A stretch of DNA of 64,000 bases, taken from Papaver somniferum. Lineage: Eukaryota > Streptophyta > Magnoliopsida > Ranunculales > Papaveraceae. Numbering within the stretch: the first letter of the stretch is position 1; the number at the start of each line of letters is the position of its first letter. The position numbers were made by a program, and so were the translations under genes. Of the stretch, positions 1-10,924 are shown piece after piece. The DNA lies in NCBI RefSeq assembly GCF_003573695.1, contig NC_039358.1:16616637-16680636 (forward strand). The letters run 5' to 3'. A model generated the notes under the pieces. It searched no databases. It was not told the origin of the DNA and saw nothing but the letters and a program-made list of their open reading frames with translations.

Positions 1-1216
1 CACACTAGACATGGTGAACAAATACAATTGAAATTACTGAATTTGAAATTAAACAAGAGGTAACAGTAGAGAGCACTGGCTAGTCCAGGCCTCTAAGGTG
101 GTGCTCTGGCTAATCCAGGCATGGTTACAACACACACCCACACCTTCTATTTATACCCAGAATTCAAAATTAGGGTTTACAATGTTTTCCCCCAAATTCT
201 CAAAATTAGGGTTAGATATTTTACCTAATTTGATGTGAAAAATCACTCAAAACGGTCGACCCATTTCTTCTCTGCCTCTTCTGGTCCTTCTATGCCTTCA
301 ATTGACGCCTCTGATGCTCTAATTGTTCCCTAGTTCGAGTTATTTTACTCACCCCAAAACCTAGGGTTTCAGTGGTTGTGAGATGGGGAAAATAACTAGG
401 CTAGGGAGATGGGTTTGAGGTAGGGGAGGTGATGGTGGTTGAGACAGCGTCTCTGTGATGGTCGGGAAAGAAGGTGGAAGTGGTGAAGCTCGAGGTGGAG
501 GCAGAGAGCAGTTCTGCCATGGTCGGGGAAGAAGAAAGAAATTTGGGGAAAATTGATTTGGGAAGAAGGAGATTTTTGTTTTAGGTCGATGGGTTCGATG
601 GCTAGGGTGTTGAGCGGAATCATCTGAAGTCTGATGCACAGCGAACGAACGACGCTGGATGATCAGTTTTGGATGTAATTGAACGGCACGATGGGATGAA
701 GCTTTAAGCGACCGTTGGATGATGAGATGCAACGAAACTGACGGCTCAAGATGGGGTTAGGTACTATGGTGTTTGACAGGAGCTTTGGATTTTGATGCAC
801 AGTGATGAGATGGCCGTTGGATGATGAGATGGATCCAATCTGACGGCTCTCATGGAATGGGTATGGATAATGGAAATGGATTTGGGTAAGGGTTTTGGGC
901 CTTGGGTATGCCAAGCCCATATCTTCTTTAAGAACAATTCTTCCTCTTCAAGCCCACTTCTAGTTGATCCGGCTCTTGCAAACATCATTCTTCGCTTCCT
1001 CCTAGCGGGAGTCTTTGCCGTTTCTTTGCTCTTTTTGCTTCGTGAGTTAACCAGGCTTTATTTAGTACCTAAAAATGCAAATTTAATTAAGAAAAATATT
1101 TATTCTTGAAAACAATGAAAATACAGAATATGGGATAAAATGTAGAATTAATGCACAAAAGATGAGTTAAATGCCAAGAAAAATATATAGAAATATGCAC
1201 TTTTTAGCACTCATCA
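1..1216 (-). mobile_element. Ty3-type LTR, partial, running off the left edge
   Basis: Read on the minus strand, position 1216 begins TGATGAGTGCTAAAAAGTGC, a start typical of plant Ty3/gypsy LTRs. The homology of the neighbouring LTR (1217-1555 to 10586-10924) stops exactly at this boundary, so this piece was inserted there. Inside are degenerate repeats around a CCGTTGGATGATGAGATG core (about 640-850) and two copies of a short CTGGCTA(G/A)TCCAGGC unit near 80-120. Small open frames on both strands (for example 852-1109 plus, 764-988 minus) are not recognisable proteins. Whether this is a solo LTR or the LTR of a complete element cannot be seen. Confidence 0.6.
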
Positions 1217-1555
1217 ATGAGCTTGTCGGTAAGTCATATCCTTTATATAGTCAGGGTAAACTCGTTGTTTGTTCCTGAAGACGTTATCGCTCCATACTAG
1301 CAGAGCAAGCTGTCTGGGAGCCGTCCATCTCGTGATACTATATAGAAATAATCACTGAAAGTGTTCAGTATTCATGAGATATGTCGTTGTCCAGTCGTGA
1401 GACTACATATCTACATGTACTCTGAGAGAAAGTACTCTCCGTTGAGAATTCAATGAAAGACCCGTGTCTCAATACTCACGTCTGATTGCTGGATCAGAGC
1501 TTCGTATAATTATGAGTTTACGATTTTAGCCCTTGTCGAAAATCCACCATCTACA
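1217..1555 (-). repeat. 3' LTR fragment of the giant-LTR Ty3 element
   Basis: These 339 bases align without gaps to 10586-10924 (offset 9369). I count 12 differences, 11 of them transitions. The minus-strand start TGTAGATGG at 1555 follows a purine-rich tract. The remaining roughly 3.2 kb of this LTR should lie left of the window, beyond the element at 1-1216. Confidence 0.85.
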
Positions 1556-1570
1556 TTAAATCCCCTGCTT
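1556..1570 (-). other. Polypurine tract of the giant-LTR Ty3 element
   Basis: On the minus strand the bases AAGCAGGGGATTTAA run directly into the 3' LTR start at 1555. Position and composition fit the plus-strand primer of an LTR element. Confidence 0.6.
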
Positions 1571-2509
1571 ACTGAGGAAAGTTGTGTTCCTCAGTCAGCA
1601 TTAAATGGTGATTTTCCGGCCATAAATAATAATACCAGTAATTGAACTTAGTCGTAAGTTGAGACGTTACCGGATTTAGAGAGCATGATCGAACCACGAC
1701 TTGATGAAGGCTTCAATGTCATGATTGGAGCGTCGTTTTATGAGCATAAATTAGTGTTGAACCGCTGATTCGATGGTGGAACCTTGGTCGATTTAGGATT
1801 CACGGGTCCGGGACCAAGAAAGGGAATCCGCGGGCGTTCGTTCGTTAGTTTAAGAAACAAACAAGATAGACTTGAGTCTAATGATAAAATTTCGTCTATG
1901 AGCTTTCACGAAAAACAATTTTTTTAAAAAAAAAATATGTGAGATTTCACAAAGTGGAATAAACTCTCGTTTCAAAGGTGAATGCTCGTACGAGAGAAAA
2001 GTTTTTTTTTTTAATAGACTTGCGTCTGTTAGTAATAAAATTTTGTTTATGAGCTTTCATGAAAAAATTTATCTTTGAGCTTTCAGAAATCTTTGAAAAT
2101 ATACTCTCGCTTCAAAGACAGATGCTCGTGCGAGGGAGCAAAAAATATAGACACCTTTTTCAAATTTACGTGAGTTTCACGTTAAATATTTATATATTTT
2201 GTAAAATCATGTTTTGATTTTGAACAACTGTTGAAAGTATACAATTATATATGATGAAATAATGTTTGTATGTGAGTTTTCACAATTGTAAAATGGACGT
2301 CTGTCCAATTTTTGAAAAACCAGTGAATGTTAAAATTCACGTAGGTTGTTCACGGTTTGATGACTATCAAGTCATGATTTTGAATAATGAATTTTTCTCG
2401 ACTTTGCAGGTTTGAAGGAACGAGCAAATTTTTGAAATTTTGACGTTATAATCACTACATCTAGTGAAATTTTAAATAGGTAAGAATTGGATTTTTACCG
2501 TTTCAGTGC

Positions 2510-2869
2510 GTGCTTGTTGTTGGTATATCCATGACTCCGTATATTTCGCCTCAGATAGTGGTGACTTCTGGTTACAACCACCCTTCTGGATCTTCCGGAA
2601 ATATCAAGGAGAACATGAAGAGCAGATGTTCATCCTGGGATGAATCAACCTTTCAGAGACGCTGGAAAGCTGGTACTTTGTATGTCTCTAGATCATCTGT
2701 GAGTCGTCCCTTATCAGCATAAGCACCGCCGACTTCTGAAAATGAGGCTATCGACTGAAGATGAAGTTCGGCTTTGTGTTGATGGTGTAGCTCCTGATTC
2801 AGATGTGGATGAACGAAGAATTCGCCATAATTCGTCATCAAAAAATTCAGAAGTTAGGTCTTCATTGAA
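2510..2869 (+). pseudogene. Antisense open stretches in the Ty3 internal region
   Basis: The plus strand, antisense to gag, is open at 2510-2722 (70 codons) and again in another frame from an ATG near 2741 to about 2878 (46 codons, rich in Asp, Glu, Arg and Ser). Both have the composition of ordinary soluble protein, and I recognise neither. Extra antisense ORFs between pol and the 3' LTR are known from some plant Tat-clade Ty3 elements, so a decayed extra ORF is possible. Chance open frames are the alternative. Confidence 0.25.
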
Positions 2870-4308
2870 ATTGTTGTAAAATCTTCGTTCGATGTTGGAT
2901 TTTCGCGGTCTACCCATGTATCCTCATGCCCAGGAAATTTCCAAACTTTATAAAAGAAGATTTTTGGGTTCCGAGCATGTTTAGGATCCGAAATCGACGA
3001 AACAGTAAACTTCCAGGAGACCTTCAGAAAATTTTCAGCTGGCATGTGGTCCAATGTTTTGGCCACAACTCTTCGCTCGTTTCTTCAATTGCTGTGAATT
3101 TTGGGTATGTTGAATAGGACATCCATACGAAGATAATGGTGTACTAACCATCCACAAATTCTTCACCAATTTCTCCCAGCTCGTCAGTTTGTACAGGGCA
3201 GTGTAAAATCATCTCAGACGAGCTTGTTGTAAAACATTCATGTTGTGTCTTTAGACCATTCGCTTGTGTCTTGAACCGTTGGTGAAGGCTTTTAATGTCA
3301 TTGATTCCTTTGAGATCAGGACCCTTTGATTGATACATGAGCATGGTGCTTGCAGCGCCATCTTGCTTCTGTCAGTCGTAGAAACATCACTTCTGAAACC
3401 CTGGTCACGAGACCGTAGCTGAGGTTTCTCTCGAGAAGGGATGATGTAATGACCATGGTTTCATATCCCGGTGGTATCATTTCTTTTATGATGAATGATT
3501 AATACATGAGAGTCTGGTGTCACGAGTCTTGGACTGTGAAACTGATCGTCATGATCAGTGGACCGTCAGTCCCCAGTATTTTGTTAAATCTCTCCTTTTC
3601 CTTTTCTCTTCTTATGGCAAGACTTGGATAGAGGACCCAGGTATAAAAATTGATATAAAGACCTAGGTGTTCGAAGTTGGAGGTACCTTGATGAAGGACT
3701 TAGAGAAAAGACCTGGTGGACACCGATCGACTGTGGAAGTTATGAATCCCGTCTAAGAATTGCTGCCTGCATGTTGTATGTTCTGGAAGCTGTAGGAACC
3801 TCATACGACGTCGGAATTTGATGATTGACCCCAACTTTTGAAGCTAAGAGACTGAGTTATCTAATGAGATAAAAATAACTCAATTTAGAGTTGTATAGGT
3901 CATCCAACAAATCGTGTACATTTGTAATTTGTAATCCCGTATAAATTTTTCAGATTTCGTAGACCTGACGGTAAAGGCCATATCTTTCAGATCGTATGTC
4001 CGACTGATGCGCCCTTTTGGTATGTTGTCGAAGAGACATAGACGAACATATTTCGTTGAGGAAGAATTGTCCCATTCCTCACCCATTGGTACTTTTTTTC
4101 AAACCCATGGCCTGGAGTGTGTTGTATCTCATTTGTAGAGGTGATGAGAACATCTTGTAGAAGACTTTGGATTATGCCCACCGGTCGTGCCGGCTTTGGG
4201 AATACTTTCATGTGAGCATGTTGTCCGGTCTGCACATCTTGATATGAATCATTGGTCTTAGAGAATTCCGCTTCATGTGTAACACTTCAGAGAATGATTA
4301 GTTGATGA

Positions 4309-4515
4309 AGCCCTGAGGATGTTGCTCCTGAGACCGTTGTTGGTGCTGAAACCATGAATGATTATGCTCCAGAGGTCCTTGTCGATGTTGATATCATGGA
4401 TGGTGTTCCTATAGAGATTATTTTTAATGCTGATACCATGGTTGAAGTTGCTCCAAAGACCGAAAAGGCTAGTATCTTTGCTCCTCCATCCAGTGAGCCT
4501 TTTACTGAGCGTCCC
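4309..4515 (+). pseudogene. Antisense open stretch with internal peptide repeats
   Basis: The plus strand is open for 69 codons, ending in TAA at 4516. It encodes loosely repeated acidic units of about 13-14 residues, each built on (A/V)P-E-x-V/I-(x)n-D/E-T-M; examples are APETVVGAETM and APEVLVDVDIM. It is flanked upstream by two TGA codons, so if it was ever a longer antisense ORF it is broken. No known domain is recognised. Confidence 0.25.
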
Positions 4516-5199
4516 TAAGATGAAGGTGTACTGAGAGTTCAACTTGAATGCTCCTGAAAGCATAACTCAGGATTCCCAGTGTATGTTGAAGGAGTTATCG
4601 TCATCCACGTATGAATGATGTTGCATCTGCTTCGGAAGTCTTATCCTGGGATAATGAAGACTTGTCGATTGTAGTTTAGTTACACTTTGATCGTGCTGGT
4701 GTTGAATCATTGTGTCATCGTCAAGATATTGGTGCTGAAGCCAGATGCGAAGGTGTACTCTTTGATTGGGAGTACAATTTGAAGACTTCTTAGGTGCTTG
4801 AGCGTTGAAGCGCATATTACTTAAGCATCAAATGTCTTAGATTTGATCGTCTCGACCCTGGAGTATCTTCTGTTGATTCAGCATACCTTTCGTTGCAGTA
4901 GTGGGATTCGACACTTGTGAAGACATCAGAGCTTTCTGATTTTTTGGAACACATGGACTTGCAGGAGAAACGCCCAAAGTGTTCTTTGCCATGGTTGGAC
5001 GTCAGTAATGAATGTTTCAGTGCTTGAATCAGAGAAACGTCAGATTCAACCACTTGGTAAAATACTAATGTGGTGAAGCTACCATTCATAACGTCTTGTA
5101 GATTTGCTAGCATAATTAAGTCCCCATGCTAGGATAGCATGTGGGGAAATAAATGACATAGACACGGAATGAGACTTGCCTGAGTGCGGAACCTCTTGA

Positions 5200-5690
5200 T
5201 GAATGTCTATGCATCTTTTGCAGGTTCTTGGTTCAACCTCGTCAAAGTTTGAAATTCCTTAAAGTACTCTGACGATGGAATGTCCGTCAAATCTTCTGGA
5301 TCAGAACTTTCTTCGTTGGAGAGATGTGTAACCAAAGGCGCTTTGCAAGTACCCATCTTTTCATTGCGGATCCACGCTCGTCTGAAGGACATGTCATATC
5401 CTGGATCTTCCTGATTATGTGAAACTTGGTTGAACTTATGTTTACTTTGAGAATGATGTAGCGATAAGTATCTCTGAGCGTTCCTTCAAGGTCTCTGGTT
5501 GAGATGGAGCATGAGTATCTTCTTGTCGAGTGATGCATGTGAATCCGATGGCTTTCAATGGAATGTTGTTGATGGCGGTGTCAGCATCGATCAACGTTCT
5601 TCCAAATTCGTTTCTTCTGAGATTGACTGTGATCAGCAGTCCCCAATCGTATATCTCTTGATCTGTAGCTGGAGGCTCAAGAATTATTTT
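5200..5690 (-). pseudogene. Retropepsin-like protease relic
   Basis: Downstream of gag on the minus strand, around 5560-5660, a frame reads as a beta strand followed by GRTLIDADTAINNIPLKAIG, which has the layout of a Ty3 retropepsin active site. The expected D-(S/T)-G is replaced by D-A-D. About 250 bases on, near 5345-5400, the segment YDMSFRRAWIRNEKMGTCK resembles the LLGRPWI-type end of plant Ty3 protease regions. The frames are broken between these pieces, so no enzyme can be made. No RT motif follows. Confidence 0.5.
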
Positions 5691-5699
5691 CGGAATGGA

Positions 5700-7280
5700 C
5701 TTCTTGACACAATGTGGTTCAGTACTGTGAACATGTCTCTCCTTTGTGCCTTCGATAGATAAAGCAATTCACGTTCGACCAAGGATTGAACTGCCTCTTT
5801 GATAGGTTGTTCAGAGAGTGTAAAGGTTCTGACTGGGAGAGGATTCTTGTGTACTCCTCCAGTCCCCAGTTGAAGCTATTGTGGATCAACCTTCTCTTTT
5901 AAAATGTGCTTCAAAACTCCGCAGTTGCTTGTCGGATGATTGAAGAACTTGTGGAAGTCACCTCTTCAATAGAAAAAAAGGAAAGTCAGGTGCTTCTTGA
6001 TCAGGAACTCTTATGCGTTGGTCAGAGTCTTGTGCATCTTGCTTTTCCTTCATTTGTGCTTTTGATGGAGCTGAGGTATGCTTGCGCGGAGGTTTGGCTT
6101 TCCGTTTGCTCCCTTCTGCAACAGTGTTTGTGGAAGGCTGGAGGTTTTACTGCTTCTTGATCAGACGTCTGCTACCTCGAGTGTCTCATGGTTCTTCATC
6201 CTTTGTAGCTTTTGTTCTTTCCAACAGAGCAGGCGCAGTGGTTGTTGATCTCTTCGCAGCTTCGTGAAGCTATGAGAAAGTCTGGAATCGAAGATTCTCC
6301 AGTAGAGCTACGTAAACCGGGAGCATGCCGTTGATGCACAAATCTACTAGTTGTTGCTCTGTGACATTTGGGTCATGACAATCCAGGGCTTGGACTCTGA
6401 ATCTTTTCACGTAGTCGTTGGGATTTTCACTGACCCTCTGAAACATTCTTCCAAGGTCAGAGAGAGTAACTTGCTTTGACACGAAAAAGTACTTCCTGTA
6501 GAAGGCGTTGATCATTTCTCCCCAATTGTTGATGGTCCCCGGTGCGATGTTGTTGTACCAGGTATATGCTCTGCCTTTCAAGGATTTTGAAAACTCCTTG
6601 AGACGAACAACATGGTTATGTTCATGTTCTCCCAAGGCTTCGAGGAAACGAGAGACATGTTCTCGAGCATTTCCAGTTCCATCATACAGAGTGAAAGTTG
6701 GAGAAATGTAACCTTTTGGAAGGGGAATCCTCTGCGTAGCGGCAGGATAAGGAGGTTGGTGACGATGGACATGTGATGTCTTGTCTTTTCCACGGTTTTC
6801 CAAAAGGCGCTCCGCGCCTTCCCGAGTAATGAAATTTGATGGTACCTTTGCTGATGAACCTGCATCTTTGACGGTTTTATCATTATCCACTGTATCGATT
6901 GGGATTACTTCATGATCAGCAGCATCTGAGGATTTCTCCTTCTCTTTTCCCTTTTCTTGAGTCTTTTATGACATCTTAACAGTAAGAGTTTTGAGATAAT
7001 TACACATATCATTCTGTGTAGCAGCCATGTCAGTCTGATTCTTTGCAAGAGTCTCTTGCGCTTTGATAAGATCAACAATGGTAGGTGGTGGATTTCCTCT
7101 GACTTCTTCAGGGTGTCGACCGAACATGGGATGACCCTCAGCGTGAGGAGGAGTAATGTCACCACCGTCAGTCTTGGAGGTCGGAATTGTTTCCGAGATA
7201 TTCTGATTGTCGTTGTTGTTGCTAGTGCTAGCGTCGTTTGTATTAGGATCTGCGATCGTACGTGACCTAAGATCAACCAT
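5700..7280 (-). pseudogene. Ty3 gag polyprotein, broken
   Basis: Gag builds the virus-like particle of the element. The reading frame starts at ATG 7280 (peptide start MVDLRSRTIADPNTNDAST), 58 bases inside the 5' LTR boundary. It meets one stop at 6966-6968, then continues in the same frame through the retrotransposon-gag domain at 6890-6270. Typical features there are the REHVSRFLEALGEH segment, the LKGRAYTWYNN motif and a terminal QQLVDLCINGM. Further stops follow at 6270 and beyond, several of them TGA where CGA would be expected. A one-base slip in a T run near 5975 shifts frame into FHKFFNHPTSNCGVLK, the His/Cys motif seen at the C-terminal side of plant Ty3 gag. The domain assignment is sound; the gene is dead. 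Confidence 0.8.
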
Positions 7281-7319
7281 CTTGTGAAATCTTCAGATTG
7301 CAACCGAGAGATTAATCTC

Positions 7320-7337
7320 CCACTGTGGTCGCCAATC
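7320..7337 (-). other. Primer-binding site of the giant-LTR Ty3 element
   Basis: Directly after the 5' LTR end (TCTACA, minus strand) comes GAT then TGGCGACCACAGTGGGA. Starting with TGG, it fits pairing to the 3' CCA end of a tRNA. I do not assign the tRNA. Confidence 0.5.
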
Positions 7338-7756
7338 TGTAGATCAGGAAAAACAATTTGCTGGTTTTAAGGAATTGAGGAGACGACCGTACGGAGGAGA
7401 CTTCTCGAACCGAGCGAAATGTTAAACCTCACACAGATGCACCGCTGTAAAGGGGGTGCTTTAGATTCGAGAGATCAATCTGTAGTACTCCGGCCTAAAT
7501 CAAGACAATGACCGTTCCAGAGTAAATTCGGTCACAAGAGAGGATGGGTTGATCTGTAAGAGGGAAGCTGGGAAATGTGTGGAATCAATGGTAATCAAAG
7601 ATTGTGGGTGTGTGAATTCTGAATATGATAAGCTCAAAATGATTGAAATTGCTCAATTGAGAGTAGTTGCTCCATTGATGAGTTGATGATCTCGTGTTGT
7701 CGATGAGACGTGATATTGATGATATTGTTGATGTTGATCCTTCAATCATGATTCAG

Positions 7757-7775
7757 AGACTTATTTATATTGCTG
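7757..7775 (-). promoter_or_regulatory. Putative TATA box of the giant LTR
   Basis: The minus strand reads CAATATAAATAAGTCTC. The same segment, ACTTATTTATATTG on the plus strand, recurs in the solo LTR at about 31823-31837, at a similar distance from the LTR end. Conservation between two diverged copies supports a promoter element. Confidence 0.5.
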
Positions 7776-9055
7776 GAATTTTAGACACCATGACCCCATG
7801 AAGTGTGACAGTTGATGGAATCAAGGAGTGGGGAAGTGGAGGTCGTGTTTGAAACCAGTTGCTCAACGTGTGGAGACTTAGTCGATTTTCCAACCACTAC
7901 CTCGTGAATTCCTTCAACTGATTGCACGACTTGCTCACATTCCATCGTGTGTTTGAACACACGTACCGTAGACCGCCAGACCAAAACCCTAAGTGATATC
8001 CCCCCAAAGTGACACGATTGACGTCTCGTGGTATGTTAGTCAATTGATTACTTCGTGGTTTGATGGGACGATGAGTCCATGTAGTTGCTGATTTGAACAT
8101 GATGTTCTGAAACTCATGAATTGAACATGTCATGAGACAAAGGTATAGTTCTTACGATGAAGTGAGCAAGTATTGCTCATTCGATGGATCGTTGAATATT
8201 GATTGTTTAACCAATATTCCTTGGTTTGAGAAAATATTTATCATCTGAGCAAGTGTTGCTCATGTGATGAATTGTTGAATATTTGATCGTTTGAGCATGT
8301 GTTGCTTATCTGATGGATTATTGGCAGCATACCAAAAATATTAATTAGAATACTGGTCGTTGAACCGAGCATAATTAATAAAATTAATTACCATGAGGTC
8401 GTCGTAAAATTATTAAGGTTGGAATCTGGAATGATGATCCTTGGATTCAGAAACCCTAATTTGATCAATTCATGGTTCGTCAGAAGTTTAACCATGGGAT
8501 GAAGGAGGGAGCGACTACATGGGACCGTGGATCAACCATGTAGTGTCCATATGCTCACGTAAGAAAATACAAAGAACTCCTGAAGAGTTGACGATTTGTT
8601 GGTGAAAGAATGATTAAATGCTGGTTTAATCATTTATTCGAAAATGCTCGTCTGACCCTTAGGTGAGAAAACCTAATTAATTATGACGGAGTGAGGGACC
8701 GACCATGGGGTCATGAAACCGGCCCTGGGTAGTCACATGACCGCCTGATGATCACTTCATGAAAATCCAAAGTGTTTGGAAGAGTCTTGGACCTAATACG
8801 TGCAATTGTGCAAATTAGGTCAAAACTGTGAAACTTGATGGGACCGGCGTCTGTAAGCCAAAGAGCCAATCTTGGTCGGTCAATATAGCGTGCTCGTGTC
8901 CCCAAGGAGTCCGCGTCTCAGACCTGAGAATTTTGATATTTTCTGGCGTGCAATTGAGCATCCATTCGAGAAAATATGCCAAAATTAGGGTTTCGACGAA
9001 ACTGAGGAAAACACCATGAGATGATGGAAAATAATTATAAAATAAGGAATAAGGA

Positions 9056-9884
9056 GGTGTGGGACCGCCGAGGCTAAGGCATGGTCGTCCGGTCGTGACC
9101 ACGGTCCCGTGGTGCTATTTTTCTTAATTTTATAATATTTTTGATGATTTTATGAAGAATTCATGAATTTTAAGAAATTTGATGAATTTAGGGAGTTTCC
9201 ATGAATTGAAGGAGTTTTCATGAGTTCAAGGAAGCAAAAAATATTAAAATAATAAAAACACGGGCGTATGGGACCGTGGGGGCGTTGCCGGCCGGCTAGG
9301 GGCCCGGTCCCACGAGTTTTCATAATTTTTTATATTTTTTACGTATTTTTCATGATTTGAGGGAATTTTTCCTAATTTGAGAGAAACACCATGAAATCAA
9401 GGAATTTGATGAATTCAAGGAAAAATAAAATAAAATAATAAAACAAGGGGCATGTGGGACCGGCTAGGGCATGGCCGGCCGGCTAGTGTCCCGGTCCCAC
9501 AAGTTTTCACAATTTTATTTATTATTTGATGATTTGTGCAAAATACCATGAAATCAATGAGTTTTTTCATGAAATTAGAGAAATAATAATAATAATAAAA
9601 TAATGAGGAACCGTGAGGTGTGGGGCCGGCTGGGACCAAGGCATGGCCGGTTGGCCAATGGTCACGCCCCACACTTCTTTTTTTAATTTAATATTATTTT
9701 TTACAAATTTATGAAAATACCATGAAACCGAGGAGTTTCCTCGAGACGAAGGAGATTTGATAAAATGAGAGAATTTTCATCAAATCATGGAAAATAATAA
9801 AATGCATTAAAAATATATAACTGGCGTGGGATTGACCACCACACGGTCGGTCGGTCGTGTGTCCGTGCTCCCAGCACCCTGGTC
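9056..9884. repeat. Array of five GC-rich hairpin units in the 5' LTR
   Basis: Units lie near 9056-9113, 9264-9316, 9450-9501, 9613-9674 and 9828-9884. Each is a GC-rich imperfect palindrome of 50-60 bases in AT-rich surroundings, with arms of the type GTGGGACCGG and CCGGTCCCAC around a GGCATGGCCGGCCGG centre. The fifth unit is the most diverged. The spacers repeat too, with lines such as CATGAAATCAAGGA. Confidence 0.85.
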
Positions 9885-10055
9885 AATATTTTTAATTATT
9901 TATTATTTTCTTCCCTATTTTACATAGGTTCATCGTTTCGTTGTATTTTGAAATACTCGTTCGTGCAGTGACCGTTAGTGTATCGTCGTTGAATACACTT
10001 TCACCATTTGAATCGGGACTTACTTAGAGGTAGATCAGACGCCCGGTTGTTGATT

Positions 10056-10470
10056 ATTTATTACTAATTGTGGAATTCAGTGGAGAACAATTCACAAAAC
10101 TGAGTAATAAGATGTTTATTATTAATTCATAGGATCAGCTGAGGATTCGACTACGAATTCAGAATAATAAAGTGAGCCTTACCAATCCATGGGATCGTAG
10201 ATTCGACCATGGAATCGGAGTAATTAAGTTTTATCTATTACCATTTATGAGATCAGTTGTGGATTCGATCATGAAATCGGAGTAATGAGATAATATAGTT
10301 ATTGCTATTCTATGAGATCAAGTCGTGGATTCGATCATAGAATCAGAACAATTGTTTATTGCCATTCCATGGGACCAGTCGTGGATTCGACCATTGAATA
10401 GGAGCAATTGTTTTTGCCATTCCATGGGACCAGTCGTGGATTCGACCATGGAATAGGAGAAATAATAGAT
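10056..10470. repeat. Tandem array of 60-80 bp units in the 5' LTR
   Basis: At least five copies of a unit reading ATTACCATTCCATGGGATC, then a GTGGATTCGACCATGGAATC half, then GAGTAAT. The two halves are near-complementary around CCATGG, so each unit can fold on itself. The same array is at 34122-34445. Confidence 0.8.
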
Positions 10471-10924
10471 TATTCTGGAAATTCAGTAGTGAATATCATG
10501 GCAGAATTAATCTTAATTAGGAATAATTAACTTTGTGGCTCTATACTAGCAGAGCAAGCTGTCTAGGAGCATTAATTATCCCGATATGAGCTTGTCGGTA
10601 AGTCATATCCTTTATATAGTCAGGGTAAACTCGTTGTTTGTTCCTGAAGACGTTATTTCTCTATACTAGCAGAGCAAGCTGTCTAGGAGCCGTCCACCTC
10701 GTGATACTATACAGAAATAATCACTAAAAGTGTTCAGTATTCATGAGATATGCCGTTGTCCAGTCGTGAGACTACATATCTACATGTACTCTGAGAGAAA
10801 GTACTCTCCATTGAGAATTCGATGAGAGACCCGTGTCTCAATACTCACGTCTGATTGTTGGATCAGAGCTTCGTATAATTATGAGTTTACGATTTTAGCC
10901 CTTGTCGAAAATCCACCATCTACA

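Larger units (their letters stand above)
1217..10924 (-). mobile_element. Ty3/gypsy non-autonomous element with giant LTRs
   Basis: The element reads on the minus strand. Its 5' LTR is 7338-10924, its internal part 1556-7337, and its 3' LTR starts at 1555 and is cut at 1217 by another insertion. Both LTRs begin TGTAGATGG on the minus strand. The internal part holds a broken gag, a protease-like relic and about 3.5 kb in which I find no reverse transcriptase, RNase H or integrase motif. This resembles large-LTR, gag-only elements (LARD or TR-GAG type) that depend on a partner. It sits inside an inverted Copia LTR (10925-12609); the five bases after its right end are CTATC. Confidence 0.8.
7338..10924 (-). 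repeat. 5' LTR, 3,587 bp, with internal repeat arrays
   Basis: On the plus strand it runs from TGTAGATC to CCATCTACA, so the ends are short inverted repeats. It is much longer than usual plant LTRs. From low to high coordinate it holds a TATA-type promoter (about 7757-7775, minus), a TGAGCAA palindrome array (8164-8325), five GC-rich hairpin units (9056-9884), an array built on CCATGGGATC...GTGGATTCGACCATGGAATC (10056-10470) and two copies of TACTAGCAGAGCAAGCTGTC near 10546 and 10664. The solo LTR at 31418-35084 has the same order of parts. Confidence 0.85.

Noticed and set aside
4567..4815. YLDDDT and SYVDDDNSF strings on the minus strand, like the RT YxDD box
   Set aside because: No other RT block lies at the expected spacing and the surrounding residues are low-complexity His, Gln and Asp; the strings come from GATGAC-type repeats.
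6013..6267. Plus-strand frame of 84 codons rich in Ser, Phe and Leu
   Set aside because: It is antisense to the gag frame, which is recognisable as protein on the other strand.
10586..10924. Repeat pair with 1217-1555 as possible LTRs of only 340 bp
   Set aside because: Primer site and LTR end are at 7337/7338, so the 5' LTR is 3,587 bp; the left copy is merely cut by another insertion.
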